From the NCBI GenBank assembly GCA_040954595.2, contig CM082584.2, forward strand, positions 4,030,001-4,094,000: a stretch of 64,000 bases of DNA. Reading direction: 5' to 3'. The position numbers and the translations under genes were made by a program. Source of the stretch: Balanoglossus misakiensis (Eukaryota; Hemichordata). Below, piece by piece: positions 1-13,100 of the stretch (its first letter is position 1; every line of letters starts with the position of its first letter). Below the pieces are notes generated by a model, which was given only the letters and a program-made list of their open reading frames with translations, did not search any database and was not told the DNA's origin.

Positions 1-1
1 T

Positions 2-1111
2 TCGGTGACCTGTGACCTCTGTGACAAAAAAGCTGACAACTGGTGTAAAGAATGCGCTCAGTTCTTATGTGATGGATGTCGCCTTATTCATCTGAAAACA
101 AGAACCATAAAACATCACAAAGTTTTTACGATGGAAGAGTATAACAACATGGCCGAGTCTGGTCGGGATCACCTGATTCGTCCACGATTCTGCGCAGTTC
201 ATCTGGACAATCAGCTCAAGTTATTTTGCGACCACTGTCAGAAGACAGTTTGTATTGAGTGCGCAATAATCAGTCATAAAGGCACTGCGCACAACTTGGA
301 ATCGCTAGAAGATGCGTCGAAGAAATACACTCCCGAGATGCAAATCCTGGTCGACAAGTTAGCAACCAAAGTGTCTTCACTCCGCGAAACTCAACAAGAG
401 ACAGATAGATTCATCGGAGAATACAACAAAAAGAAGAGCAAGGTGCAACAGCAGATCAGACAGAAAGCATCTGACGTCATCAAACGAGTCCACAAAGAAG
501 AACAGCGATTGCTGGATGAAGTGACGGCAATTGATGGAAAGATCATGAAGGAAGTGCAGGCAAAGGTCGAAAAACTGGAGTTTGATCTCGGCTGTGCCGA
601 AAACATGAATGTCTACTCGCGAAGTCTGCTGCAACACGGCAATGCAGCTGATATACTTTCCCAGAAGAAAGAACTGATGCAGAGATTGAATGAAATCATA
701 AATGATCGTTCAACAGACCGATACGTCCCCCCACAAAACAGCCATCTTGTTTTTCAAGAGAACAACAAGTGCATGCAACTTTCTCTTGGAGAAGTAATCG
801 ACCAATCAGAATTGACACATGCTGCACGTGTCAGCCAATCAGTTGATCGACAGAGACTACAACAGCAACCTGAGGCAAGGACCAAGAAATCTGCGATTAA
901 AAGAGAAATGACCGACCAATCCGGGGTGTCAAGTATGTCACGTGTCAGCCAACCAACTGTCGAGAGGAAACAACAAAGACCTAAGACTCTGGCCCAGAAG
1001 ACTTCTGCTCCTGGAGTTGTTACTGGTAATATGCCAAAGGGAACTATGGACGTCTGTGATGACTATGGCGAGTTGATTATTACATATAAGTTTGCAGATG
1101 GAATACAAGGA
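2..1111 (+). CDS. Copy A exon 1: B-boxes, coiled coil, start of DTC
   Basis: This exon is open from the first complete codon at position 2 and aligns without gaps to 34164-35273 of copy B. It ends at GGA followed by the donor GTAAGT. B-box 1 zinc ligands start near position 14 and B-box 2 near 190. The coiled coil spans roughly 340-720. Two tandem 114-nt (38-codon) units, starting about 799 and 913, each contain a CACGTGTCAGCC stretch encoding RVSQ. The last 60 nt (DTC start) differ strongly from copy B, whereas the first 700 nt carry only about nine differences. Confidence 0.85.
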
Positions 1112-4100
1112 GTAAGTAGTACAATGAAAACGGTTTGAGCTGCACAGAAGGAATGTACTGACTATCGATTTGTTTATCAACATAGTCAAAAGAAAACACG
1201 CTTTTCGCATTCAAGGTTAGACTTGCTCCAATGCAAGTCTATAGGCTTAAATTTCAGCAAAATTTGTTCCGATTTAATATAGCGTGTGTGGAGTGAACGC
1301 ATTAAGTTGTGGCATCGCGATTGTGATGAACAGTAACCGAAACTCAGAACCGAAATTCAACCAAGGCAAACAAACGCATGAAGGGTAATGAGTAAAATTA
1401 AGAAACGAGGAACACCTGAATTAGTCAAGCGAATAGTGGGTTAGTCTAATTCAAGGTGAAGATGAAAAGCCGCGACTAGACCACAATGCATGCTTTAGTG
1501 ATAAGAATGTATCACCCTAAACAATCTGTTATGAACTGTAACAATGAAAGAAAATCACTGGTCTGTACATTTCTTCTGTGCATCTCAAACACCTTTTTTA
1601 CTGTTGTTGTTGTTGTATATGTTTGAAGTAATGGTTTGGCTAAATGCGTTGCATACCTTTGCAGTCCCGGCTTCTCTGTTTAAGTAAATTTTGAACTGTT
1701 CCTGGCTTGTCAATATCAATGTCAATATGGGGTATGATATAGAGGGCTGAAAAGTGGTCATGTTTAGTACCTAAGTCTTGCTGTTTCATTTACACACACG
1801 AACACTTATCGGCTATTATATCGACTTAGTTAACTTCTTCGCAAATAACATTATTTATTCTTTTGTCAAACTTGGTATGCTAACAACAGAGATTTGTGTA
1901 TCAATACAAATTATTCACGCTACATGAATAAGTGTATCGGAAATGTTTCCTTAATGTCATCATAAACCTGAAAGTTGACAGAAAAAGACAGCCAGCCCAT
2001 CTTGACTTGATGGCCGAAATCGCACAGAAAACGCTACAATCCATGTGTGGCTACACTTCATTGTTAGTGATGTTTTCGACTGTCACAATTTGATGATCAA
2101 AATGAAAGGAAACAGTCACCTCCCAAAATTGAACCTTCATGATTTCACCTTTTGTGGAAGGAATCAGATCATAATTGATATGAATATTTATTCTCTGCAG
2201 AATCCAATACTTATTCTTAAAAGTTCAGTTAATACACGCATCAAACACGAATGATAACTCAACGATTGGTGGGGAACTAACCAAAGCCACACGTCTTTCT
2301 CACTTTTCAAAATTTGAAATGTTGACGAGCGCAAGTTCTTTGTTTGAGAGATAAAAATCTGCCGAAGCGCCCTCAACGGCTGTACGTAAGTGTGTGTCTG
2401 CCAAGAGAGTAACAAACTCCGCGATCAAGGAAATATGGGTTTATATCTTTCAAATTATTCCCTCAGTAAATTTTCCGCCAGATTCCAGTGTGGTAAACAA
2501 TTATTAATATTTATTACACCTGATACGATATAAATCAGGACAACGTCATCCAATGCTTCACAAGACTTGAATTATTATTTTTATTTTATTATTTTGTTTA
2601 TTTCATCAACTCAAAAAAAACTAAATACATATAAATTTGAAAATAGTTTTTTTTTATAATTAAATTTTATTGTAGCATGACTAATAAATCATACGTTATT
2701 GTTATTACGGGCCCAAGCCAAGCCAGGCTTGGGCCCGTATTGGTTTCGTTGGGGTTTTTCTTTCTTTCTTTCTTTCTTTCTTTCTTTATTCTTGGTTCAC
2801 TTCTTTCGCGCTCTAGATCTCAGACACCGCTGCAGGTACAGTTCTCAAACTTGCTACAGTGGTCAAGGTCAATGAGTAGATGTGCAGTGACTTGTGAATA
2901 CTTAATTAGTCACGTGACATGGCGGCCATATTGGATTTTCTGAAAAAATGCAAATCTCAGATCTCAGAAACTACAAGTCAGATCGAGTTCAGATTTGGCG
3001 TGCTGGTAGTATACCCTCTGCCCATCATTTTTGTAATTGGATATTTTGCTGTCAATGTTGCAGTTTTTTTGCTACAGTTGTTTTTCTGAAATCTGGTCAA
3101 AATTTCAAAAATCTTCTTCTCCAGAACCGGCGATAACCGAGTCACGCCGTTTGGGGTATGTGGTCACCTAACTGATGTCTATCAAGTTTGCGAAGATCAT
3201 TGTGATTGGTCGAAGATTATGGCGGCCATATTGGATTTTCGAAAAACCATAGTAAAACTTCAAAAATCTTCTTCTCCAGAACGGGCGATAACCGAGTCAC
3301 AAGATTTGGTGTGTGTGGTCATTAAAGAGATGTCTATCAAGTTTGCGAAGGGGAATGTGATTGGTCGAAGATTATGGCGGCCATATTGGATTTTGTGAAA
3401 AACGATTAAAAAGTAAAAATTCCTTTTCTAGCCTAAAAATTGATAGCACAGAAATTCTTTTTATGGATATGAATCATCATATGACAAGAATAAGCTATAA
3501 ATATTTTGGTAATTTTGGCAATGACCTTTGACCTACTTTTGACGCATCAATTTTCTGCATATCTAATTCCAGGCTAACCAGTAGGGCTATAAGTTTGGTT
3601 TTTGATGTATGTGGATTTGTATGTGATCAAAAAATGTTGCTACTTTTCATGACCCCTTTGACCTCTGGTGACCTCATTAAATATGCACATACCTAATTAC
3701 AGATGAACCAATAGACCTAGAGATTTTGTTTTGGTTATACATGGACCAGTATGGGGTCAAAATATTTTGCCCAAATGTTGGGTGACCTCGGGTGACCTTT
3801 GACCTACTTTGGCATATCTTGACATCCTCAGCAGATACAGCCTTGGAGTTTGGAGGTATGGGGCCATAATGAAAAGCCAAAGTTTTGGGTCACCTGTGAC
3901 ACCTGCTTAACTCATTATTTATGTGCATACCTAATTCCGGGCTAACCAAAAGGGCTAGAGATCTGGTTTTTGTTGGACATGGACCACTATGGGTCAAAAT
4001 ATACTGCCCAAATAATTGGTGACCTCTGGGTGACCTTTGACCTACTTAACACTATGTCAACACCAAACCTAGATATAACCTTTATATTTCATGGGATAAA

Positions 4101-7100
4101 ACACAGCATTATGTTTCTACTCATTAATTATGTGCATATCTAATAATCAAATCAGATAATAGAGCTTGGGCCCGGACAATGCTGCTTGCAGCTTTAATTA
4201 TTATTATTATTACTATTTATTTTTCATTTCCAAACCCTTCATCTAATCAAGTATTTGTGTGGTTTAGAATGATGTTTATTGCTTTGAATCCTTTGTCAGA
4301 AATATTTAAAATTCATCATATAATTTTGGTAAAATCTGACACCATACTCTACAAATTTAAAGAGTAAGTGCCAAAACTCCCAAGTCACGTGATTTGATGC
4401 TGCTTTTGTTGCAGCCTGAACATCCAAACCCTGGACAGCCATACAGTGGTGGTTGGTTCGAAGGATACTTATGGGACGATGACGAGGGTCGTGAAGTGCT
4501 GCGGCTGTTGAGGATTGCATTTGATCGCCGACTGACTTTCACCATCAATGGGGAATCAAACAAAGTAGTCTGGAATGGCATAACACATGGATACTTTGGG
4601 TAAGTTTGATTTCCATTATTGATATTTCATCACACTGACACCCATTTAATATCAATTAACCAACAATACGTTACTTTTTTGCGATGTGTATCAGAAATTT
4701 AAAGGTGTCTTCAATCATGTCAGCTCTTGTTTCCCTGTGTGGTTTTAATGGCGAACTGGGACATTGTAGGTCATTGGAATAGTTATCAAAATTAAAACAA
4801 CACTGTTCCGGTGCCAGGAAAAGAGACATGTAACGTGAAATACATTTCGAGATCTCTATATGGAATGATTTTATGGAAATGCATAGGAATCAAGCCCTGA
4901 AGGTCTAGGTCTCTGCTAGTGACAAAAGTGTACATACATAGATTATAGCAAAAAAATACTAAAATCAAAGTATTTTGATCAGTTAGCCAACAAATCAATA
5001 GTACCACAAATCAAAATAGCAATGGCAAAGAACAGACATGTATTGAAGCTCATTGAACATGTTTGAGCTCACCCGCTGATGGTGATAGTATCTGTGCAGG
5101 TAACCATCTTACTTAATTTTCACGTCTTTTGGTTTCATTGAACTACGCCTCTCGCACCTGAGTGTGTTCCTTGTAATGGGTACTGATGACGTCAATAATC
5201 AAGTTATCAATTCTTTCAAAATATTTAGGGAATTGAAAATCAAAATCTACATATAGACACATTCTTTTGTGACTCTCACTCAGACAGAAACGACTTGCGC
5301 AGGTACCTATAAAATTGTTGTAATGTTGATGAAGGGGATATCCACATGTTTTATTACAAACACATCCATTCGCAAGTAATTGTGTGACTGTCACAATGTG
5401 ACACGCCATTGTAGCTGGTAGTATAAGTTGAGTGTGCGATGTCGTTTGAAAATACACAGCTATAAGCATGTGTAATTCAACCTGCAATCCATTGATTGAC
5501 ACCTATTGAGGTTCCCCAAAGTGGCTACAAATATTGCAGTGGCATAATTTAATCCAGTAAACGTTTATAAATCCAAGTTGCGTCCAACCCATCCCTCATT
5601 GAATATCTTCGATTCTGCATCTGTCCATCGCAATAAATTGGTGGAAAATAGAGAAAATTAACGTTTCACACGTGACAATTAACTTATTAAGGCTTAAACC
5701 AAATACCAATTGCCTCTAGTAAAACCTAAATGTATAGTTTTGAACGAAACCATGCAGCTTTCGTTCATAGCACACTTTCAACTCATATCGAAGCCGTGGA
5801 AATCATGGGTACTAGTATATTCTTCTAAAATTGTTATACTTCATACTGGAACACAATTTTGAAATCCCTATAGCTGTACTATGATGCAGATAGAGAACAT
5901 TAGGGCTTCAAACGTGACAATCAAACAAATACCAATTGCCAGATGGTAAAACTAACATGTATAGTTAGGGGCACAAGCCTATCGGGCTTGTGCCCCTATT
6001 GGTATTGTTGGAATTTTTAGGGCCCAAGCGCTTGCTTGCGCTTGGGCCCTATTGGTTTCGTTGGGGTTTTTTAGGGCCCAAGCGCTTGCTTGCGCTTGGG
6101 CCCTATTGGTTTCGTTGGAATTTTTAGGGCCCAAGCGCTTGCTTGCGCTTGGGCCCTATTGGTTTCGTTGGAATTTTTCTTTAGGGCCCAAGCGCAAGCA
6201 AGCGCTTGGGCCCTATTGGTTTCGTTGGAATTTTTAGGGCCCAAGCGCAAGCCAGCGCTTGGGCCCTATTGGTTTCGTTGGGGTTTTTAGGGCCCAAGCG
6301 CACGCAAGCGCTTGGGCCCTATTGGTTTCGTTGGAATTTTTAGGGCCCAAGCCAAGCCAGGCTTGGGCCCTATTGGTTTCGTTGGAATTTTTCAGTCTTT
6401 AGGGCCCAAGCCAAGCCAGGCTTGGGCCCTATTGGTTTCGTTGGTATTTTTCAGTCTTTCTTTCTTTCTTTCTTTCTTTATTCTTATGTCAATTCTTTGT
6501 CGCTCTAGATCTCAGACACCACTGCAGGTACAGTTTTCAAACTTGCTACAGTGGTCAAGGTCAATGAGTAGTCGTGCATTGAACCCATGAATGTTTAATT
6601 AGTCACGTGACCTGGCGGCCATATTGGATTTTCTGAAAAAATGCAAATCTCAGATCTCAGAAACTACAAGTCAGATCGACTTCAAATTTGGCGTGCAGGT
6701 AGACTACCTTCTGTCAATCATTTTTGTAATTGGAAATTATGCTGACAAAGTTGCAGTTTTTTTGCTACAATTTTTTTTCTGAAATCTGGCTTACATTTCA
6801 AAAATCTTCTTCTCCAGAACCGGTGATAACCGAGACACGGGGTTTGGGGTATGTGGTCACCTAACTGATGTCTATCAAGTTTGCGAAGATCATTATGATT
6901 GGTCGAAGATTACGGCGGCCATATTGGATTTTCGAAAAACCCTAGTAAAATTTCAAAAGTCTTCTTCTCAAGAACCGGCGATAACCGAGTCACAAGATTT
7001 GGTGTGTGTGGTCATTAAACAGATGTCTAACAAGTTTGCGAGGGGGATTGTGATTGGTCGAAGATTATGGCGGCCATATTGGATTTTGTGAAAAACGATT

Positions 7101-10100
7101 AAAAAGTAAAAATTCCTTTTCTAGCCTAAAAATTGATAGCATAGAAATTCTTTTTATGGATATGAATCATCATATGCCAAGAATAAGCTATAAATATTTT
7201 GGTAATTTTGGCAATGACCTTTGACCTACTTTTGACGCATCATTTTTCTGCATATCTAATTCCAGGCTAACCAATAGGGCTATAAGTTTGGTTTTTGATG
7301 TATGTGGATTTGTATGTGATCAAAAAATGTTGCTACTTTTCATGACCCCTTTGACCTCTGCTGACCTCATTAAATATGCACATACCTAATTACAGGTGAA
7401 CCAATAGACCTAGAGGTTTTGTTTTTGTTATACATGGACCAGTATGGGGTAAAACTATTTTGCCCAAATGTTGGGTGACCTCGGGTGACCTTTGACCTAC
7501 TTGTGCATATCTTGACATCCACAGCAGATACAGCCTTGGCGTTTGGAGGTATGGGGCCATAATGAAAAGCCAAAGTTTTGGGTCACCTGTGACACCTGCT
7601 TAACTCATTATTTATGTGTATACCTAATTCTGGGCTAACCAAAAGGGCTAGAGATCTGTTTTTTGTTGGACATGGACCACTATGGGTCACAATTTTCTGC
7701 CCAAATTGTGGGTGACCTCTGGGTGACCTTTGACCTACTTAACACTATATCAACACCAAGCATAGATATAACCTTGATATTTCATGGGATAAAACACAGC
7801 ATTATGTTTCTACTCATTAATTATGTGCATATCTAATAATCTGATCAGATAATAGAGCTTGGGCCCGGACAATGCTGCTTGCAGCTTTAATTCTTTCTTT
7901 ATTCTTATGTCAATTCTTTGTCGCTCTAGATCTCAGACACTGCTGCAGGTACACTTCTCAAACTTGCTACAGTGGTCAAGGTCAATGAGTAGTCGTGCAT
8001 TGAACCCTTGAATTTTTAATTAGTCACGTGACCTGGCGGCCATCTTGGATTTTCTGAAAAAATGCAAATCTCAGATCTCAGAAACTACAAGTCAGATCGA
8101 CTTCAAATTTGGCGTGCAGGTAGACTATCTTCTGCCCATCATTTTTGTAATTGGAAATTATGCTGTCAATGTTGCAGTTTTTTTGCTACAGTTGTTTTTC
8201 TGAAATCTGGTCAAAATTTCAAAAATCTTCTTCTCCAGAACCGGCGATAACCGAGTCACGCGGTTTGGGGTATGTGGTCACTAAACTGAGGTCTATCAAG
8301 TTTGCGAAGATCATTGTGATTGGTCGAAGATTATGGCGGCCATATTGGATTTTCGAAAAACCTAGTAAAATTTCAAAAATCTTCTTCTCAAGAACCTGCG
8401 ATAACTGAGTCACAAGATTTGGTGTGTGTGGTCATTAAACAGATGTCTATCAAGTTTGCGAAGAGGAATGTGATTGGTCGAAGATTATGGCGGCCATATT
8501 GGATTTTGTGAAAAACAATTAAAAAGTAAAAATTCCCTTTCTAGCCTAAAAATTGATAGCACAGAAATTCTTTTTATGGATATGAATCATCATATGCCAA
8601 GAATAAGCTATAAATATTTTGGTAATTTTGGCAATGACCTTTGACCTACTTTTGAGGCATCATTTTTCTGCATATCTAATTTCAGGCTAACCTTTAAGGC
8701 TATCATTTTGGTTTTTGATGTATGTGGATTTGTATGTGATCAAAAATTTTTGCTACTTTTCATGACCCCTTTGACCTCTGCTGACCTCATTAAATATAAA
8801 CATACCTAATTACAGATGAACCAATAGACCTAGAGGTTTTGTTTTTGTTATACATGGACTAATATCGGGTCAAAATATTTTGCCCAAATGTTGGGTGACC
8901 TCGGGTGACCTTTGACCTACTTAACACTATATCAGCATCAGATCAGATAATAGAGCTTGGGCCCGGACAATGCTGCTTGCAGCTTTAATTCTTTCTTTCT
9001 TTCTTTCTTTATTCTTGTGTCAATTCTTTGGGCAACGAGATCTCAGACACCGCTGCAGGTACACTTCTCAAACTTGCTACAGTGGTCAAGGTCAATGAGT
9101 AGATGTGCAGTGACTTGTGAATACTTAATTAGTCACGTGACCTGGCGGCCATATTGGATTTTCTGAAAAAAATCAAATCTCAGATCTCAGAAACTACAAG
9201 TCAGATCGACTTCAAATTTGGCATGCAGGTAGACTACCTTCTACCCATCATTTTTGTAACTGGAAATTTTGCTGTCAATGTTGCAGTTTTTGTGCTACAG
9301 TTGTTTTTCTCAAATCTGGCTTACATTTCAAAAATCTTCTTCTCCAGAACCAGTGATAACCGAGACACGGGGTTTGGGGTTTGTGGTCACCTAACTGATG
9401 TCTATCAAGTTTGCGAAGATCATTGTGATTGGTCGAAGATTATTGCGGCCATATTGGATTTTCGAAAAACCATAGTAAAACTGCAAAAATCTTCTTCTCC
9501 AGAACGGCCGATGACTGAGACGCAAGATTCGGGGAGTATGGTCACTACACTGATGTCTATCAAATTTGCAAAGAGCATTGTGATTGGTCGAAGATTATGG
9601 CGGCCATATTGGATTTCTTTAAAAAGCATTGAAAAATTGAAATTCCTTTTTCTAGTCCAAAAATTGATAGCATACAAATTCTTTTTATGGATATCGATCG
9701 TCAGGTGACTAAAATATGTTACAATTTTTTGGCGATTTTTCACATGACCTTTGACCTACTTATCACGCGTTATTATTTCTGCATATCTAATTTCAGGCTA
9801 ACCTATAGGGCTAGACGTTTGGTTTTTGATGCATGTGGATTAGTGTGTGATCAAAATATTTTGCTACTTTGCACGACCCCTTTGACCTCTGCTGACCTCA
9901 TTAATTATGTGCATAGCTAATTACAGATGAACCAATAGAGCTAGAGGTTTAGTTTTTGTTGAACATGGACCAGTATGGGATCAAAATTTTTGGCCCAAAT
10001 TTTGGGTGACCTCTGGTGACCTTTGACCTACTTTCGCATATCTCAGCATCCAGAGCAGATACAGCCATGGCATTTGGCAGGATGGGACCAAAATGTAAAG

Positions 10101-13100
10101 CCACATTTTTTGGTCACCTGTTACACCTGCTGACCTCATTAAATATGCACATACCTAATTACAGGCGAACCAATAGAGCTAGAGTTTTGGTTTTTGTTGG
10201 ACATGGACCAGTATGGGTAAAAAAAAAAATTGCCCAAATGTTGGGTGACCTCAGGTGACCTTTGACCTACTTCACCCTATTTCAGCAGCAAAAATACATA
10301 CGTCCTTGTTATGTCATGAGATAATACACCCGATAGAAAATTCTATTTCTTCTCATTCATACTGTGCATATATAATTCGAGATCAGCGCTTGGGCCCGAC
10401 AATGCTGCTTGCAGCTTTAATTCTTTCTTTCTTCTTTCTTTATTCTTGTGTCAATTCTTTGTCGCTCTAGATCTCAGACACCACTGCAGGTACACTTCTG
10501 AAACTTGCTACAGTGGTCAAGGTCAATGAGTAGTCGTGCATTGAACCCTTGAATTTCTAATTAGTCACATGACCTGGCAGCCATCTTGGATTTTCTGAAA
10601 ATATGCAAATCTCAGATCTCAGAAACTACAAGTCAGATCGACTTCAAATTTGGCGTGCAGGTAGACTACCTTCTGCTTATCATTTTTGTAATTGGAAATT
10701 ATGCTGAAAAAGTTGCAGTTTTTTTGCTACAATTTTTTTTCTGAAATCTGGCTTAAATTTCAAAAATCTTCTTCTCCAGAACCGGTGATAACCGAGACAC
10801 TGGGTTTGGGGTATGTGGTCACCAAACTGAGGTCTATCAAGTTTGCGAAGATCATTGTGATTGGTCGAAGATTATGGCGGCCATATTGGATTTTCGAAAA
10901 ACCCTAGTAAAATTTCAAAAATCTTCTTCTCAAGAACCAGCGATAACCGAGTCACAAGATTTGGGGAGTATGGTCACTACACTGATGTCTATCAAGTTTG
11001 CGAAGATCATTGTGATTGGTCGAAGATTTTGGCGGCCATATTGGATTTTGTGAACAACGATTAAAAAGTAAAAATTCCGTTTCTAGCCTAAAAATTGATA
11101 GCACAGAAATTCTTTTTATGGATATGAATCATCATATGACAAGAATAAGCTATAAATATTTTGGTAATTTTGGCAATGACCTTTGACCTACTTTTGACGC
11201 ATCATTTTTCTGCATATCTAATTCCAGGCTAACCAATAGGGCTATAAGTTTGGTTTTTGATGTATTTGGTTTTGTATGTGATCAAAAATTTTTGCTACTT
11301 TTCATGACCCCTTTGACCTCTGCTGACCTCATTAAATATGCGCATACCTAATTACAGATGAACCAAATGACCTAGAGGTTTTTTTTTTTTTGGACATGGA
11401 TCAGTATGGGGTCAAAATATTTTGCCCAAATGTTGGATGACCTCGGGTGACCTTTGACCTACTTTTGCATATCTCGACATCCACAGCAGATACAGCCTTG
11501 GCGTTTGGAGGTATGGGGCCATAATGAAAAGCCAAAGTTGTGGGGTCACCTGTGACACCTGCTTTACGCATTATTTATGTGAATACCTAATTCCGGGTTA
11601 ACCAAAAGGGCTAGAGGTCTGGTTTTTGTTGGACATTGACCACTATGGGTCAAAATATTCTGCCCAAATTGTGGGTGACCCCTGGGTGACCTTTGACCTA
11701 CTTAACACTATATCAGCACCAAACATAGATATAACCTTGATATTTCATGGGATAAAACACTGCATTATGTTTCTACTCATTAATTATGTGCATATCTAAT
11801 AATCAGATCAGATAATAGAGCTTGGGCCCGGACAATGCTGCTTGCAGCTTTAATTCTTTCTTTCTTTCTTTCTTTATTCTCCTGTCAATTCTTCGGCCAA
11901 CTAAATCTCAGAAACTACTGCAGGTACACTGCTCAAACTTGCTACAGTGGTCAAGGTCAATGAGTAGATGTGCAGTGATTTGTGAATACTTAATTAGTCA
12001 CGTGACCTGGCGGCCATATTGGATTTTCTGAAAATCATCAAATCTCAGATCTCAGAAACTACAAGTCAGATCGACTTCAAATTTGGCATGCAGGTAGACT
12101 ACCTTCTACCCATCATTTTTGTAATTGGAAATTATGCTGACAAAGTTGCAGTTTTTTTGCTACAATTTTTTTTCTGAAATCTGGCTTAAATTTCAAAAAT
12201 CTTCTTCTCCAGAACCGGTGATAACCGAGACACGCGGTTTAGGGTATGTGGTCACCTAACTGATGTCTATCAAGTTTGCGAAGATCATTGTGATTGGTCG
12301 AAGATTATGGCGGCCATATTGGATTTTCGAAAAACCATAGTTAAACTCCAAAAATCTTCTTCTCCAGAACGGGCGATGACTGAGTCGCAAGATTCAGGGA
12401 GTATAGTCACTACACTGATGTCTATCAATTTTGCAAAGAGCATTGTGATTGGTCGAAGATTATGGCGGCCATATTGGATTTTGTAAAAAGCAGTGAAAAA
12501 TTGAAATTCCTTTTTCTAGTCTAAAAATTGATAGCATACAAATTCTTTTTATGGATATCAATCGTCATGTGACTAAAATATGTTACAATTTTTTGGCGAT
12601 TTTTCACATGACCTTTGACCTACTTATCACGCGTTATTATTTCTGCATATCTAATTCCAGGCTTACCTATAGGGCTAGAGGTTTGGTTTTTGATGAATGT
12701 GGATTAGTGTGTGATCAAAATATTTTGCTACTTTTCATGACCCCTTTGACCTCTGCTGACCTCATTAATTATGTGCATAGCTAATTACAGGCGAACCAAT
12801 AGAGCTAGAGGTTTGGTTTTTGTTGGACAAGGACCAGAATGGGATCAAAATTTTTTGCCCAAATGTTACGTGACCTCTGGTGACCTTTGACCTACTTTCG
12901 CATATCTCAGCATCCAGAGCAGATACAGCCATGGCATTTGGTAGGATGGGACCAAAATGTAAAGCCACATTTTTGGGTCACCTGTGACACCTGCTGACCT
13001 CATTAAATATGCACATACCTAATTACACGCGAACCAATAGAGCTAGAGTTTTGGTTTTTGTTGGACATGGCCCAGCATGGGTCAAAATTTTTTGCCCAAA

